Of a stretch of DNA of 64,000 nt, positions 24,088-35,800 are shown in pieces. Location: assembly GCA_037951105.1 (NCBI GenBank), contig JBAMJV010008900.1:1-64000 (forward strand), given 5' to 3'. Position 1 is the first letter of the stretch, and the number at the start of each line of letters is the position of its first letter. The DNA comes from Echinarachnius parma (taxonomy: Eukaryota; Echinodermata; Echinoidea; Clypeasteroida; Echinarachniidae). Under the pieces are notes generated by a model. That model made no database searches. It was not told where the DNA came from and was given only the letters and a program-made list of their open reading frames with translations. The translations under genes and the position numbers were made by a program.

Positions 24088-27000
24088 GATACTAGACAGA
24101 TCTTCGTTAGTGAAAACGGAACAGAATTGATCTTTAAAGGGTACCACCACCCAAAAATAATATTCTTATTATAGAAAGGTAACATCTTTAGTATTCCATT
24201 CCTTCAACAAGTTCACAAAAATATGTTTTTAGAAAAAAATAGATAATTGGAAAACGCATCACCCTTCTCAACCATGCGTTCATGCGGTCTGAATTGCATA
24301 AACTATATGCGTGCAGAGCCAGAGCGCACTGTGCAGAGCGAACAAATCATCCGGGATTCTATTGACGTACGCATGAAAGCATTGGCGCACTCGCAAATAG
24401 CAGTGGTTCCGTAAGTGGTGGAAATCAATTTGCTTTGTTTATGAATTACACAATCCTTTGCAAAATGTTGGGTATCTATTTGATATCACAAAACGGGACC
24501 AAAACATATAATAATGTGTTGTCCTTCGCCTGGTGGTCCCCTTTAAGAGCTGCAGCCTTTTCTTCCGCGCTGGAAATAATCCACTGAAACATGCCCATCC
24601 AAATGAATTTTTTGTCAATATAAACAATCAGTGTTATTAGTGCTCTGGTTCATAACTTCATGAACAAGAGCACTATAACACTGAATGCCCATTGCACATT
24701 GAAGTAAAATTAATTTGGATGTGCATATCTCAGCCGATACTTAACCCTAATAAGGCCGGGGGCCATATAATAATGCATTCTAACAAAGGATGCTTATGAC
24801 ATTATATGACATCACACTTCACCACTCCGTAGACTGGTGAAACCGCGGCAAAAGCCATAGCAAAGATGTTAGAGCGCCGCGTAGCGGCCGCTTTAATATC
24901 TTTGGCCATAGTATGATTGTCTGCACTGTACTTAGCCCGCGCGGTACGACGGTTTCGCGAAGGCATTCAAAAAGTTGGATGAATTTAACTTAGATTTATC
25001 GCTAATCTTACCTGTCGTAAAATAAGTAATATTATTGATAAACATTTTGTTATTGGTTGTCTACATGTATGCCATCACATTCAATATACGTTGGTTTATT
25101 TATTTCACTCATTTTACACCAAAATATTATTTTGATAATACTATACGTGTTTTTCCTCAATATAAGAATACATATTACCTGGCTTAATGTATCGAGGTGT
25201 TTGGTAACAAGCGTCATGATTAAAATACGAAACTACACGGAACAATTCCGACGAACGTAATCGATCACATAAACACATTCTTATAATCGATACCTTAAAA
25301 GAGGCATAATAACAACAACTAGAACAACAGAACAGATTCAGAAAAAAACCTAATTTAAATGCGTAGCAAATAAGGGTAAACTTTGCTCAACTACTTAATG
25401 AAGTTGAACACCATTCAAATAATACCGTTTACACACAAGTTATACAGGGTGGCCCCCAAAAATGGAACTGGGTACTTTCGGCAATAAATTAATAAAAATA
25501 ATCGTCAATGAAATAGAGTGTCATAATAAATAAATTAAATAATAACAAATACATAACCAAATTGTGCAATTTGGTGCACGTCACACAAGCAGCTAGAGCA
25601 ATACCAGCCTACACGGGAACTACGTGGCTCAGTACAGCAAAAAGTACTCACCCCAGACCATATGCAAGTTACAACAAACTGAGATAATCTTTTCGTGGCT
25701 TTTCGTGCCCGAAGCGCGCAGCGAAAACTGAATGTATAAATTAGTTTTTGAAAGTTAGAATTAAAGGTAGTGTTGAGTATTGGTATTTCCCGAAGTGCCC
25801 CCCGATAATTTTTTTGTAAGATAATGACAAACTGACTGTCAAATTCGAAAGTACATGCACTTTTAATGACAGAATAATCTTTATTTTATCAAAATCGGTT
25901 CAGAAACGGCTGTTTTCATTCAAAATGTTGTTCACCAGCAATCACCAGGCGATATTTAGACTTTTTAGACAAATTAAAAAAAATGCTCGAAGACTACTTT
26001 GAAAAAAATCAGAATACGTTTTTAAAAAAGTCGTTGATGATATCTCTATTGGATCATTATGTTAACAAACATTAAATGCACAATTTCGTATTAAAAAGGC
26101 TAAATCCAATGATTTGTTTTTAAATAGCACTCTCTTGAGTTGTAACGGCTCTTTTTGAATGATAACAGGAATTTTCCTTAGTCGTTTGTAATTGTGTATA
26201 CTTTTCGAGCATGGTGAAGTTTGTACCGTATGGTGCATGTTTTGGTTACTATTGTTAAGTTTGACCAATACTCAACTATCTCTTTAATTATGAAGAATAT
26301 ATGGTTTATGGGTAAACAATATGAATGTTACAAATATATGAATAATATGAATGTTATGATCTTATTTGCATAAAACAATTACCAATGTATTCTATACACT
26401 TTAGTTATCATGCGAGATTTGTCATGTAGATTTTTTTTTTATTGGGGGGGGGGGGGGGAGAGGGGTGGGGGAAGGGGTGGGAAGGGGTGGGGGAGGGGCA
26501 TAATCCCCGTCCCGGAGATCGGTCGTTATGATGAGTAGGTGGTCGACACAATCTGGTTTGCCGAATTGATCGAATTGTCTATTGCATTATTGCCCCCACG
26601 GTAATAGCGAGGGCAGCCAAAATAGAATTAAAGTTAGATTTTGCCATCGGCATAATGATGTCGATATGGCCTTATGAAATAAAATAAAAATAGAACATTT
26701 TAGTTCTGGTTGTGTATATTGAATGACATCACATTGAACAAAATTTAGGTTGTTATTCTCAATCATGTAACAATCGAGCACATTTGTGATAATGCTATTC
26801 CCGTTTCTTATCAATATTGAATAAAATATCACCTGGTTTGAGGTTTGGAGGTGTTTGATAACATGCGTTATGATTAATATCTGATACAAAATTATTCCCA
26901 TTCCCATGTGTGTAATCGATCACAAGTTCATTGTTCATATACGTTTGTTTATTCATTGACATGACACCCGATTCACAAAAAGCACACAGTAAGCCACCGT

Positions 27001-28087
27001 AAAAAAAAGAAAGGCACACGGTAAAATACTGAAGGGATAACATCTTCTGTAATCTGATGGACACGGTGGGATAATCTGTACAGTGATCCTATCCCTAACC
27101 CTAACCCTAACCCTAACCCCTCAGACGGTACTTGACTGAGTACCTCGTCACCCAGGTGATAAGTGACAACATCTAAACAATATATTACCGTGTACTTTTT
27201 TGTCATCCCTTCAGTATTTTACCGTGTGTCTTCTGTGTAATAGGTGCACCTGATCATAATTGAAGCCTAATTGAGCGACCAGAGCTGACTCCGTGTTGCT
27301 TCCTTGCTTATTCGTATATACACACCGTGCTTTACCATATTCCTACCATACTTATCCGTATTGGCACCGTACTTGGAGCGTACTAACACCGGCCTTCGAT
27401 CCGTGTTGGCACCGTGAATGTGTGACGGGCCCTTCACTGTAGCTAGGTGAGTGGCGCGGCCGCACGCGAATTTGCGTTTCCCAAACCATTCAGTAACTCC
27501 CCAGCTAGCCACCTGACGTTGGGCCGATGTCGGAATTTGGTTGCCGGATGTCGGCATATCGCCGTTGGCTCGAGGTTAAAATGTCCGCCAGCCCAACATC
27601 GTCACGACGTCATTTTTGTGATATATTGGCATAAGGTCATTTTCCGACAATGGCCCAACATCATGTCATTCGAGTCCAATACAGCATGTTGAATCGGCTC
27701 CGACTGTGCGACACTGGCTCTAGCCTAGGTGGTCAAGGGCCCGCCACACATTCACGGTTCCAACACGGATGACCACGGATTGACGGTCCGGGGTCCCCCG
27801 GGGTACTCCCAGTTGGGTCCGGGATGCTCCGTGTTGCCTTCGGCGTCCTCCGTGTTGCCTCCGGCGTCATCCTTGGGCGCAGCGGGGAAATTAAACCTAC
27901 TTAATTTTCCGTGTTGACTCCGTGTTGCTACCTTGTTTATTCGTATATACACCGTCCTTTACCATGTTCCTACCGTACTTAGCCGTATTAGCCCGTACTG
28001 ACACCGACCCTCGATCCGTGTTGGCACCGTGAATGTGTGACGGGCCCTTCACTGTAGCTAGGTGAGTGGCCGCACAACCTTGTTTGA
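24088..28087. repeat. Array unit 4 (4000 bp)
   Basis: Two private deletions: about 41 bp near 26543 between two CGACACA words, and 82 bp at 27726/27727 that removes an AGCCCGGCGCAGACAG-type transposon end. It also has one fewer CCCTAA repeat. The array ends at TTGTTTGA (28087), where the sequence leaves the unit. Confidence 0.92.
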
Positions 28088-28130
28088 CTACAGTAGATGC
28101 GCCGTAAGCCTCATGTTCCTAGTCCGTTTC

Positions 28131-28990
28131 ATTATTGCCCCCACAGTATTATAGCTAGGGCAGCCAAAATGAAAATAAAATAACAATTATAATGTAACTA
28201 AAAACGGAGTGTCGTTAATAAATATTATTAAAAAAAACATTTGGATTTTGGTTGTTCACACGAATGCTATCACACTAAACATAATTCAGGTTGTTTGTAT
28301 CAATCATTTAAAAATATAACACACGTGTGTTAATGCTATAGCTGTTTTTGTTTAAATATTAGATTGAATATTACCTGGTTTGAGGTATGAAGGTGTTTGA
28401 TAACGAGCGTAATGATTAAAACCTGATCCAAAAATGATCTATCTATATAATCGATCACAATTACACATTCTTATAATCGATTCTTGCAAAGAGATAATTT
28501 CAGCACGTTAGAACAAGAGAATTGAATTAAAATGCAGAAAACTCACACAATTAAAAGGCGTAGCAAATACGGGTAAACTTTGCTTAACTACTTCATGACT
28601 TCATGAAGTTTAACACAATGCAAATAGTAAGTTTTGTAAAGAAATATTTATGTTATTCGTTGAAGTACTTCTGTAATCAATAATCGATTATGAGTGTGAA
28701 CCGGAGTGATTTATCATTTACGCACTTCTCTATTCAATAATCAATTTAACTTCTCTATTCAATTTAAGCTTTTAAAAATAAATCTCATTTATTCATATTT
28801 AATTGCTCACTTTGAACATTGCTCTCATTATTGTATGTCTGATTGTAATTTGGATTCTACTAATGAAAAAAGAATGTGTATCAAGTATCCCCTTCTTCGA
28901 ATTATATATCGGGCAATACATGTGTTTAACCAAAGAGCTACTACTCTTTGGTTTAACTGATTGAGCATAACATTATTATAATGTAACTAT
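28131..28990 (+). repeat. Family D dispersed repeat, longest uninterrupted copy
   Basis: Runs from TTGCCCCCACAGTATTATAG through ACCTGGTTTGAGG and AATCGATCACAATTACACA to AACTTTGCTTAACTACTT, then AAGCTTTTAAAAATAAATCTC and ATATATCGGGCAATACATG. The copy at 30727-32900 has the same order but is broken by two insertions, so this one serves as the empty-site reference (TTAA at 28584-28587; TATA at about 28907). Confidence 0.75.
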
Positions 28991-29039
28991 ATACTTACTC
29001 ATGTAAAAGTATAACAAATTTGACGTTTGTTAAATGAAT

Positions 29040-29330
29040 GCAACTCAAACGGTTTCGAAAATCAAGAATAAACAAATATAATCATTTTAATGAATCTTGG
29101 CAATTATGTTGAGTACTCGCTTACGCCGTTGTTTCAACAAAACGTCACAATCCTGCACACATTATTTACACAAAAAATGGTTGAAACCGCCAATGCTCGT
29201 TTATGAGCGCATCTTGTGTTTTAACGGTTTTTATATGGTAGTAGGCTATTAACTTATTATATAGTTTGTTATAGTATGGTGCAGGTTTTTGTTAGTAACA
29301 TTCGGTCTGACCAGAAGTCTCTTGGAACTC
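29040..29330. repeat. Decayed half of a 519-bp-type MITE
   Basis: GTATGGTGCAGGTTTTTGTTA..GGTCTGACCAG resembles the right end of the array MITE (GTATGGTGCATGTTTTGGTTA..GTTTGACCAATA). The left end is unclear. Confidence 0.4.
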
Positions 29331-29335
29331 AACGT

Positions 29336-29676
29336 GGTGTGGCAAGATTGGTAGAGCGCGCGCTTTCCGATCGTGAGATCCCGAGTTCGAACCCTGTGTA
29401 GGCCCACTGCGTTTGTCCTTCAGCGAGACAATTAATCCACAATTGCTGCTCTCTTACCCAGGTGTATAAATGGGTACCATGGTCGGGTGTTAATTAGCCT
29501 GTAGCGCCATCATCAGTGGCAGTCTGGCTAGTATGCTCCCCGGGGTGTTGATAAAGTACGCAATATCATTGTGTTGGTTTGAAATGTACCTGATGACCAT
29601 GGATAATAATAATTTAAATAATTATTTACGCACAGTAGAGTATATATTTATAGTAGCTGCGCTATATAAATGTTCA

Positions 29677-29720
<44 letters not shown>
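29336..29720 (+). mobile_element. tRNA-derived SINE with LINE-like tail
   Basis: The head looks like a tRNA with RNA polymerase III boxes: A-box-like TGGCAAGATTGG (29340-29351) and B box GAGTTCGAACC (29383-29393). The body has TGTCCTTCAGCGAGAC, ACCCAGGTGTATAAATGGG and CTGTAGCGCC. The 3' end is CTGCGCTATATAAA (29657-29670) followed by (ATT)n. The same 14 bases and ATT tail end the LINE at 47.9 kb, suggesting that LINE family mobilised it. Confidence 0.85.
29679..29720 (+). repeat. (ATT)n microsatellite, SINE tail
   Basis: Fourteen uninterrupted ATT units directly after the SINE 3' end. Confidence 0.9.
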
Positions 29721-29721
<1 letters not shown>

Positions 29722-30034
29722 CCCTTCAATTGGATGTTATTATGGCTGCCTGCGAGGGATCTGCGAAAAGGTATAATGCGATATTCAGTTTTAACCCCGC
29801 CCCGGAATGTTCGGACTTGTTCGGAAACGCGTAAGGATGGCGCCCCGTCACTTGGTGACTTTTTTCTTTCGAGTCTTGCGCATCTTTTAAACATGTGGAA
29901 ATATCAGTTTTTCTAAAAGAGATATATCATTGATTAATTGGTCTTGTTTGCCTTTTAGATATTTAGATTGTTTTGAGGGTCAAAATAGTTGAACTAAAGT
30001 TAGAATTAAAATAAAACAACAAAGCAATAGTGTA

Positions 30035-30190
30035 TCGCCCATGAGCCGCTTGGAAGGAATGCTCCCCAGGGAGTGGATATGGTGCACACAATGTGTGCTG
30101 GTTTGCATTGTTGTATTGTACCGGGAGTAACGTCATCATTGTCAAGCGCTTAGAGATAATTATCAATCATATAAGTCGCTATTTAAATCG
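30035..30190 (+). mobile_element. SINE 3' fragment
   Basis: GCTCCCCAGGGAGTG, then GTCAAGCGCTTAGAGA and GTCGCTATTTAAATCG follow the order of the SINE 3' half. No head and no ATT tail. Confidence 0.5.
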
Positions 30191-30726
30191 AGTACATCAT
30201 TATTACATTTCTGTTTTTCAACCTATGTATTGTAACCACATTAAGCTAAACAGCTGCACAGTAGAAGAGGAAGTTCCAAGTATTCTTTGTGGAGTGAGAC
30301 ATTATACAGGCATCCCTTTCATTGCCCGCACGGTGAATATCGCGAAGGCAGGCACAGTTCGGGTTAAGGTAAATTTACGTAACGGGATAGTGATTAAGTA
30401 TAACACATGTTGGTTTCTACATGTCATACGGTATACAATAATGGAATCGACACCAAGATAATTGAAACACACTAATTATTTCTCTCTTCGTGACATAAAT
30501 AGCCGTTTGTTGGCCATTTTGGAAAATGGCTTCCACGGTGGATTTTTACAGTAGCTAAATCGACTTATTACTTCTTTTTATGACAAAAAGTAGCGTTTTA
30601 GCGACCATCTTGGAAAGTGGCCGCCATCTTGATATTTTTCGTGGCCAAAATTTTTTTTTTTCCGAAAAGCTGTAGCCCATGCACATTCGAGTGTTTATAC
30701 CATCCTACATCTAATGTAGTTTCATT
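30190..30726. other. No gene recognised
   Basis: Contains CATTGCCCGCACGG..ATCGCGAAGGCAG at about 30318-30355, matching the start of family D, and two GCCATCTTGGAAA-type words at about 30515 and 30607. Otherwise unremarkable AT-rich sequence. Confidence 0.5.
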
Positions 30727-31137
30727 GTCCGTTCATTGCCTGCACGATAGGTATCGCGAAGGCAGCCAAAATTTCAGTGTTTAGATACAATGTTTTATAT
30801 TCTGCTAAGGTATGTCCCAGTATATGAATATATCAAACATCATTTTTACATGGGTTATATCCGTGTATTCAATAACACTGAATATAATTGAGTTCATTTA
30901 TGCGAATCATGTTACAAACTAGCATATTTGTGGTGAATGCTATACTCTTTTTGTATCAATATTACCCGATTTATAGATTTAGAGGTGTTTGATAACAGAC
31001 GTCGTGATTAAAATGTGATACGAAAACGATTCCTATGTACGTAGTCGATCACATAATACATTATTATAATCGATTCCGTCAAAGATAGAAAACACAAAAT
31101 GAAAAGGCATAGCAAATAAGGCTGAACTTTGCTTAAA

Positions 31138-31444
31138 GGGATCTAGTAACTTTGTTGTTATCTGATATGTCCACAGGCTATTGTGTGAAAATTGCAAGTC
31201 AAATGGACGTTGCATGGCCGAGTAATGAGCAAAAATGCAAAGTGATATTCACTAACTCACTGCACCCACTTTGTACACGGTTTCAAAACTCCAACGGAGT
31301 TTTTATTATCCCAACACTTCAATCGTACATATCTTTGTAACGAAAGGGAATTTTGACAAAAAACGAAACCTGACCCATGATTTTATTGTCACCGCTAGAA
31401 TTCAAATTTAATTTTTAGGATTTGGATAATGTTACCAAGTCCCT
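31138..31444. mobile_element. 307-bp TTAA MITE (AGGGATCTAGTAAC ends)
   Basis: TTAA (31134-31137; 31445-31448) flanks AGGGATCTAGTAAC and, inverted, AGGGACTTGGTAAC. The uninterrupted repeat copy at 28581-28590 reads TGCTTAACTA, the exact empty site. Relatives: 52359-52717, 55572-55931 and 63678-64000. Confidence 0.9.
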
Positions 31445-31900
31445 TTAACTAATCAATGGAGTTGAACACCATGCAACTAATATCATGTTAACATAAAAAC
31501 AAGGGCAGATTACTCATACGTTAGTTTTGTAAAGAAATATTTATGTAATTCGTTGAACCACTTCGTTAATCAATGAAGAGAATGAACATGAGTGATCGAT
31601 CATTTAATCATTCCCCCGAATAAAGAATCGATCATAAGAATGAATATGAGTGATCGATCATGTAAGCACTCCTCTAATCAATAATCGATCATAAGAATTT
31701 ACTCAACCGATCGATCATGGTACATCAAGGTACATCATCCTAAATGGTACTTGCGTGGCGACAAGCTTTTTAAAATAAATCTCATTTATTCAAATTTAAT
31801 ATCTCACTTTGAACATTTCTCTCATTATTTTATGTCTCATTGTTTTTTGGATTCTACGGATGAAAAACAAATGTATAGAAATCATCCCTTCAGCGAACTA

Positions 31901-32823
31901 AACACAACCAAAAAAGTAACCCCCCCCCCCCCTCCCCCCTAAGCAAAATAGCGTAACTTTTTAACAAATAGGGTTTGAGCAACATAACTTGGCAGGAATG
32001 TTTCTAAAATGATTGGCTAACGTGTCTGTGAAAATGAATTTGATCCGCCATGTCATGCATGAGTGAGCATACATTAAAGGAAAAATTTCACTTTTCAAAA
32101 GTCACAAGAGTCAAAAAATGAAAATTCTGCCTTTGATGTGTGGTCACTCATCCATGACTCGACGGACAAATTTCATTTTCACACATAAGTTAGTCAATAA
32201 ATGTAGGAACAATCCTGCCGAGTTATTTTGCGTATTTTGTGTATTACAAAAGCGTGCATTATTCATAAACACAACAAAAGTGAGTCCCATAATCAAAATG
32301 GCGTCACTTTTTGACAAACTTGTTTTGAGCATAATAACTCGGCAGGATTGTTCCTACACTTTGTGACTAACTTCTGAGTGAAAATGAACTTGGTCCATTG
32401 AGTCACGCATGAGTGAGCACACAAAGTGCCAATCATTCGTTTGATGTGTGCTCACTCATGCATGCCTCGATGGACCAATTTCATTTTCACACAGAAGTTA
32501 TTCAATAAGTGTATGAAAAATCCTGTCGAGTTATTTTGCTCAAAATATTTTTGTTAAAAAGTTACGTTGTTCTAATCACGAGGAGACTTACTTTTTGGTT
32601 GAGTTTATTCAAACAATACTGATCAATTAAACTCAACACAAAAATAAGTCCCCCTTAATCAAATAACATGACTTTTTAACGAAAAGGTTTTGAGCAAAAT
32701 AACTCGGCAGGATTGTTCCTACATTCATTTTAGAAATATTCCTGCCAAGTTATGTTGCTCAAACCCTATTTGTTAAAAGTTACGCCATTTTGCTTAGGGG
32801 GGAGTTACTTTTATGGGTGTGTT
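31901..32823. mobile_element. 923-bp TA-target element (AAAAAGTAACCCCC ends)
   Basis: TA (31899-31900; 32824-32825) flanks AACACAACCAAAAAAGTAAC and, inverted, AACACACCCATAAAAGTAAC. About 90 bp of each end pair (AACAAATAGGGTTTGAGCAA, AACTTGGCAGGAAT). Inside, GGAACAATCCTGCCGAGTTA and CACTCATGCATG segments form further nested inverted repeats. A TA target suggests Tc1/mariner. The left breakpoint of the 2,941-bp duplication lies inside it. Confidence 0.8.
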
Positions 32824-35800
32824 TATATAATATCGGGGCAATTAATATGTTTAACTGATTAACATTATTGTACCATAATGTGTATACACGTATTTAAATG
32901 AAATATAGATTACATCGGTCCTTTAATTTAATAACCCTGTCATTATATTCGTTTTCATAATAATTTACGAAATACAGTTGTAGGTTTGTAAATGTCTGAT
33001 TTAGCATAGATTTATTATAATGTATATAATTATGCTTATACACGTGTGTAGATATGGAATGTCTTGGTCAATAGACCGCTTCTGTAATGTATGCAATTAA
33101 TATGCGTCTGACGTAAGACAAGCTTAACAATATAGTAACTAGGTCCGGCAAGCTAAGTTTGCCGGAACTTGCCGGACCTAGTTACTATTGTTAAGCTTGC
33201 CAACGGGGAGTCTTACGTCATACGCATATTATTTGCATACATTACAGAAGCGGTCTATTTTGTAAGCCTGTCATTCGTGTTGATACAAGGGTCATTACAA
33301 TTCGCGAAAGGCAGTTTAGTTGTAGGTTTGTAAATGTCATTAAAAATGGCACTTCGTTCATTTGATATTCTTCTATGGTAACTTATAAGTTACAAACCCT
33401 GCATCCCTACGATAACTTACAAACCCTGCATCTGTTTGTAACCAAACTCTATCAATCAAGTACCGGGATATGATGGGGTCAAAGGTCGCATAAGTAGATA
33501 AAAGGTCAAATGAGGGTCAATGTGAAGTTTTGGGGGTAAGAGTCTATTTCAATAGGGTCGATAACTTTCCAACCCTGCATCTGTTTGTAACCAAACTTGA
33601 TTGGTAGATGCCCTTTTCAATGCTCGATTATTTAGAAAATACACAGGGTGGCCCAGAAAGAATGCAACACCTACGGTCGTAATTTCATCAACACCATCGA
33701 CCAAATGTCATTGTTTTTGCTTGATTAAGTAGAACATTCTTTTTCTAACAAAATGATTTTAGGTTAGGCGTTTGGATCCTAGGGCCATTTTTCTGAGGCA
33801 ATGTCGTTTCCTAAATGTGCAACTTTTTCGTCTCCAGCGGTCCTCGGAACACGGAGGCATTCTCGCTCCACGGCCTCACATAGACAGAAGAACCGCATGA
33901 CTGCTCGCCCTTTGATAATGAAGACCAAATAAACAATGATGTACATTATCTCTTTTCAGAAAAAAATTTTTTTCCATATGTTATGGACACAAATGAAATG
34001 GTTCAAGAAACAAGCCAGATATTGTCTTTCTTTCACATTCTTTGTGAGGCCCGCTCGCCTGAAGGTCCGCGGGTACCATTCCACAAAATTGAGAATTCCC
34101 GGCTAGGTCTAGGCCGCTGGCCACGTACTCCCGGTTGCGTACATCGCCTATCCAGATTGAGCGCGCTGCCATTTTGACAGAGCGCGCTACATTTTGACAA
34201 ATCTGCACGCGCGGATGACGTCATCCGCACACTTAGAAGCCCTTCGATCTTTTTTGATCAATCGTCCAGTGAGGGTTGATGAAAATCACTAAAAACACCA
34301 GACTTACTTAATTAATGTCCATAATTAATGGTGGACATCATAATTCCAATGCATATTTATCACTTTTTGTTCAAAGATTGTTTTTTTTTGTTACTTTGGG
34401 GGGTAATAAAAATGTGTTGAAATGTGTGTAAAAATCATGTGAAATGACGCACTATTTTTTGCCTTAATTTGTTTTCTTTTTAATTTTTTCAAATCAGTTT
34501 TTTTGATGTATTGTCTATTATATTCTGGTAAAAGAAGGTATAAACTACCTATATTTTGATTTTTATAAAGTCTCATAGGCTAGATTTTTTACAATAGTCA
34601 TTTAAAAATGATATCTAAAACCGATTTTATGACAGAATCTGTCCTTCATTTCGCCGAAACAGGTTCCATGTCCGTAATTCTAGCATTAATTTCCGTAAAT
34701 TTGTATTTGTCTAATATTGGAAGTGATTTTAGGGACATGTAAAATCCACAAAAGTTCATGAGACCAGTCATTTACTTCATTAAATCTGTTATATAACTCT
34801 TAAAGTGTCTAAAAGCAGTAGACTGGATCGTCGTACGGACGCTGTACAGACATTGGGCCGCCTGCGTGGGCGGTAAATCCCAAGCGCTGTCTGATGCCTG
34901 GCCTAAAAAGGCCTAGTCGAATACGCGCATTTCGTGACACTGGCTTGCAGTCATTCATGGTTTGTAATACCGAATAACAATTTCAAATCAGTTATCTGGA
35001 TGTATTGGCTATTTTATTCTGTTAAAAGAAGGTATGAACTACCTACATATCGATTTTTTATACAATTCTGCCTTTGATGTGTGGTCACTCATCCATGACT
35101 CGACGGACAAATTTCATTTTCACACATAAGTTAGTCAATAAATGTAGGAACAATCCTGCCGAGTTATTTTGCGTATTTTGTGTATTACAAAAGCGTGCAT
35201 TATTCATAAACACAACAAAAGTGAGTCCCATAATCAAAATGGCGTCACTTTTTGACAAACTTGTTTTGAGCATAATAACTCGGCAGGATTGTTCCTACAC
35301 TTTGTGACTAACTTCTGAGTGAAAATGAACTTGGTCCATTGAGTCACGCATGAGTGAGCACACAAAGTGCCAATCATTCGTTTGATGTGTGCTCACTCAT
35401 GCATGCCTCGATGGACCAATTTCATTTTCACACAGAAGTTATTCAATAAGTGTATGAAAAATCCTGTCGAGTTATTTTGCTCAAAATATTTTTGTTAAAA
35501 AGTTACGTTGTTCTAATCACGAGGAGACTTACTTTTTGGTTGAGTTTATTCAAACAATACTGATCAATTAAACTCAACACAAAAATAAGTCCCCCTTAAT
35601 CAAATAACATGACTTTTTAACGAAAAGGTTTTGAGCAAAATAACTCGGCAGGATTGTTCCTACATTCATTTTAGAAATATTCCTGCCAAGTTATGTTGCT
35701 CAAACCCTATTTGTTAAAAGTTACGCCATTTTGCTTAGGGGGGAGTTACTTTTATGGGTGTGTTTATATAATATCGGGGCAATTAATATGTTTAACTGAT

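Larger units (their letters stand above)
11935..28087. repeat. Four-unit tandem array of a ~4.1-kb composite unit
   Basis: Units start at 11935, 15835, 19960 and 24088, each at GATACTAGACAGATCTTCG. Lengths are 3900, 4125, 4128 and 4000 bp. Copies are almost identical over kilobases. Each unit contains a LINE crumb, a 405-bp TTAA MITE, a foldback, a family-D repeat, a 519-bp TTAA MITE, a G-tract, a second family-D piece, CCCTAA repeats, a 150-bp TIR element, an AGCCCGGCGCAGACAG-type transposon end and a 315-bp TIR element. Short open frames recur in each unit only because the DNA was copied; none shows a protein family. Confidence 0.95.
30727..32900 (+). repeat. Family D repeat with two nested insertions
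   Basis: CATTGCCTGCACGATAGG..GGCAGCCAAAAT begins the copy. It is interrupted by the TTAA MITE at 31138-31444 and the TA element at 31901-32823 and resumes as TATCGGGGCAATTAATATG. Collinear with 28131-28990. Confidence 0.75.

Noticed and set aside
13684..27952. Conserved small proteins in the 4.1-kb units (for example 96-, 86- and 106-codon frames)
   Set aside because: Their conservation only mirrors recent DNA duplication. They span inverted repeats, CCCTAA repeats and transposon ends, and no family or codon signature is seen.
29340..29400. A tRNA gene (A and B boxes present)
   Set aside because: No acceptor-stem pairing was evident, and a SINE body with a LINE-like tail follows directly, so it is a SINE head.
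33644..33700. Tc1/mariner terminal repeat ACAGGGTGGCCCAGAAAG as a complete element (also 13067 and array copies)
   Set aside because: A plausible transposon end, but no matching inverted partner was found nearby, so no element is called.
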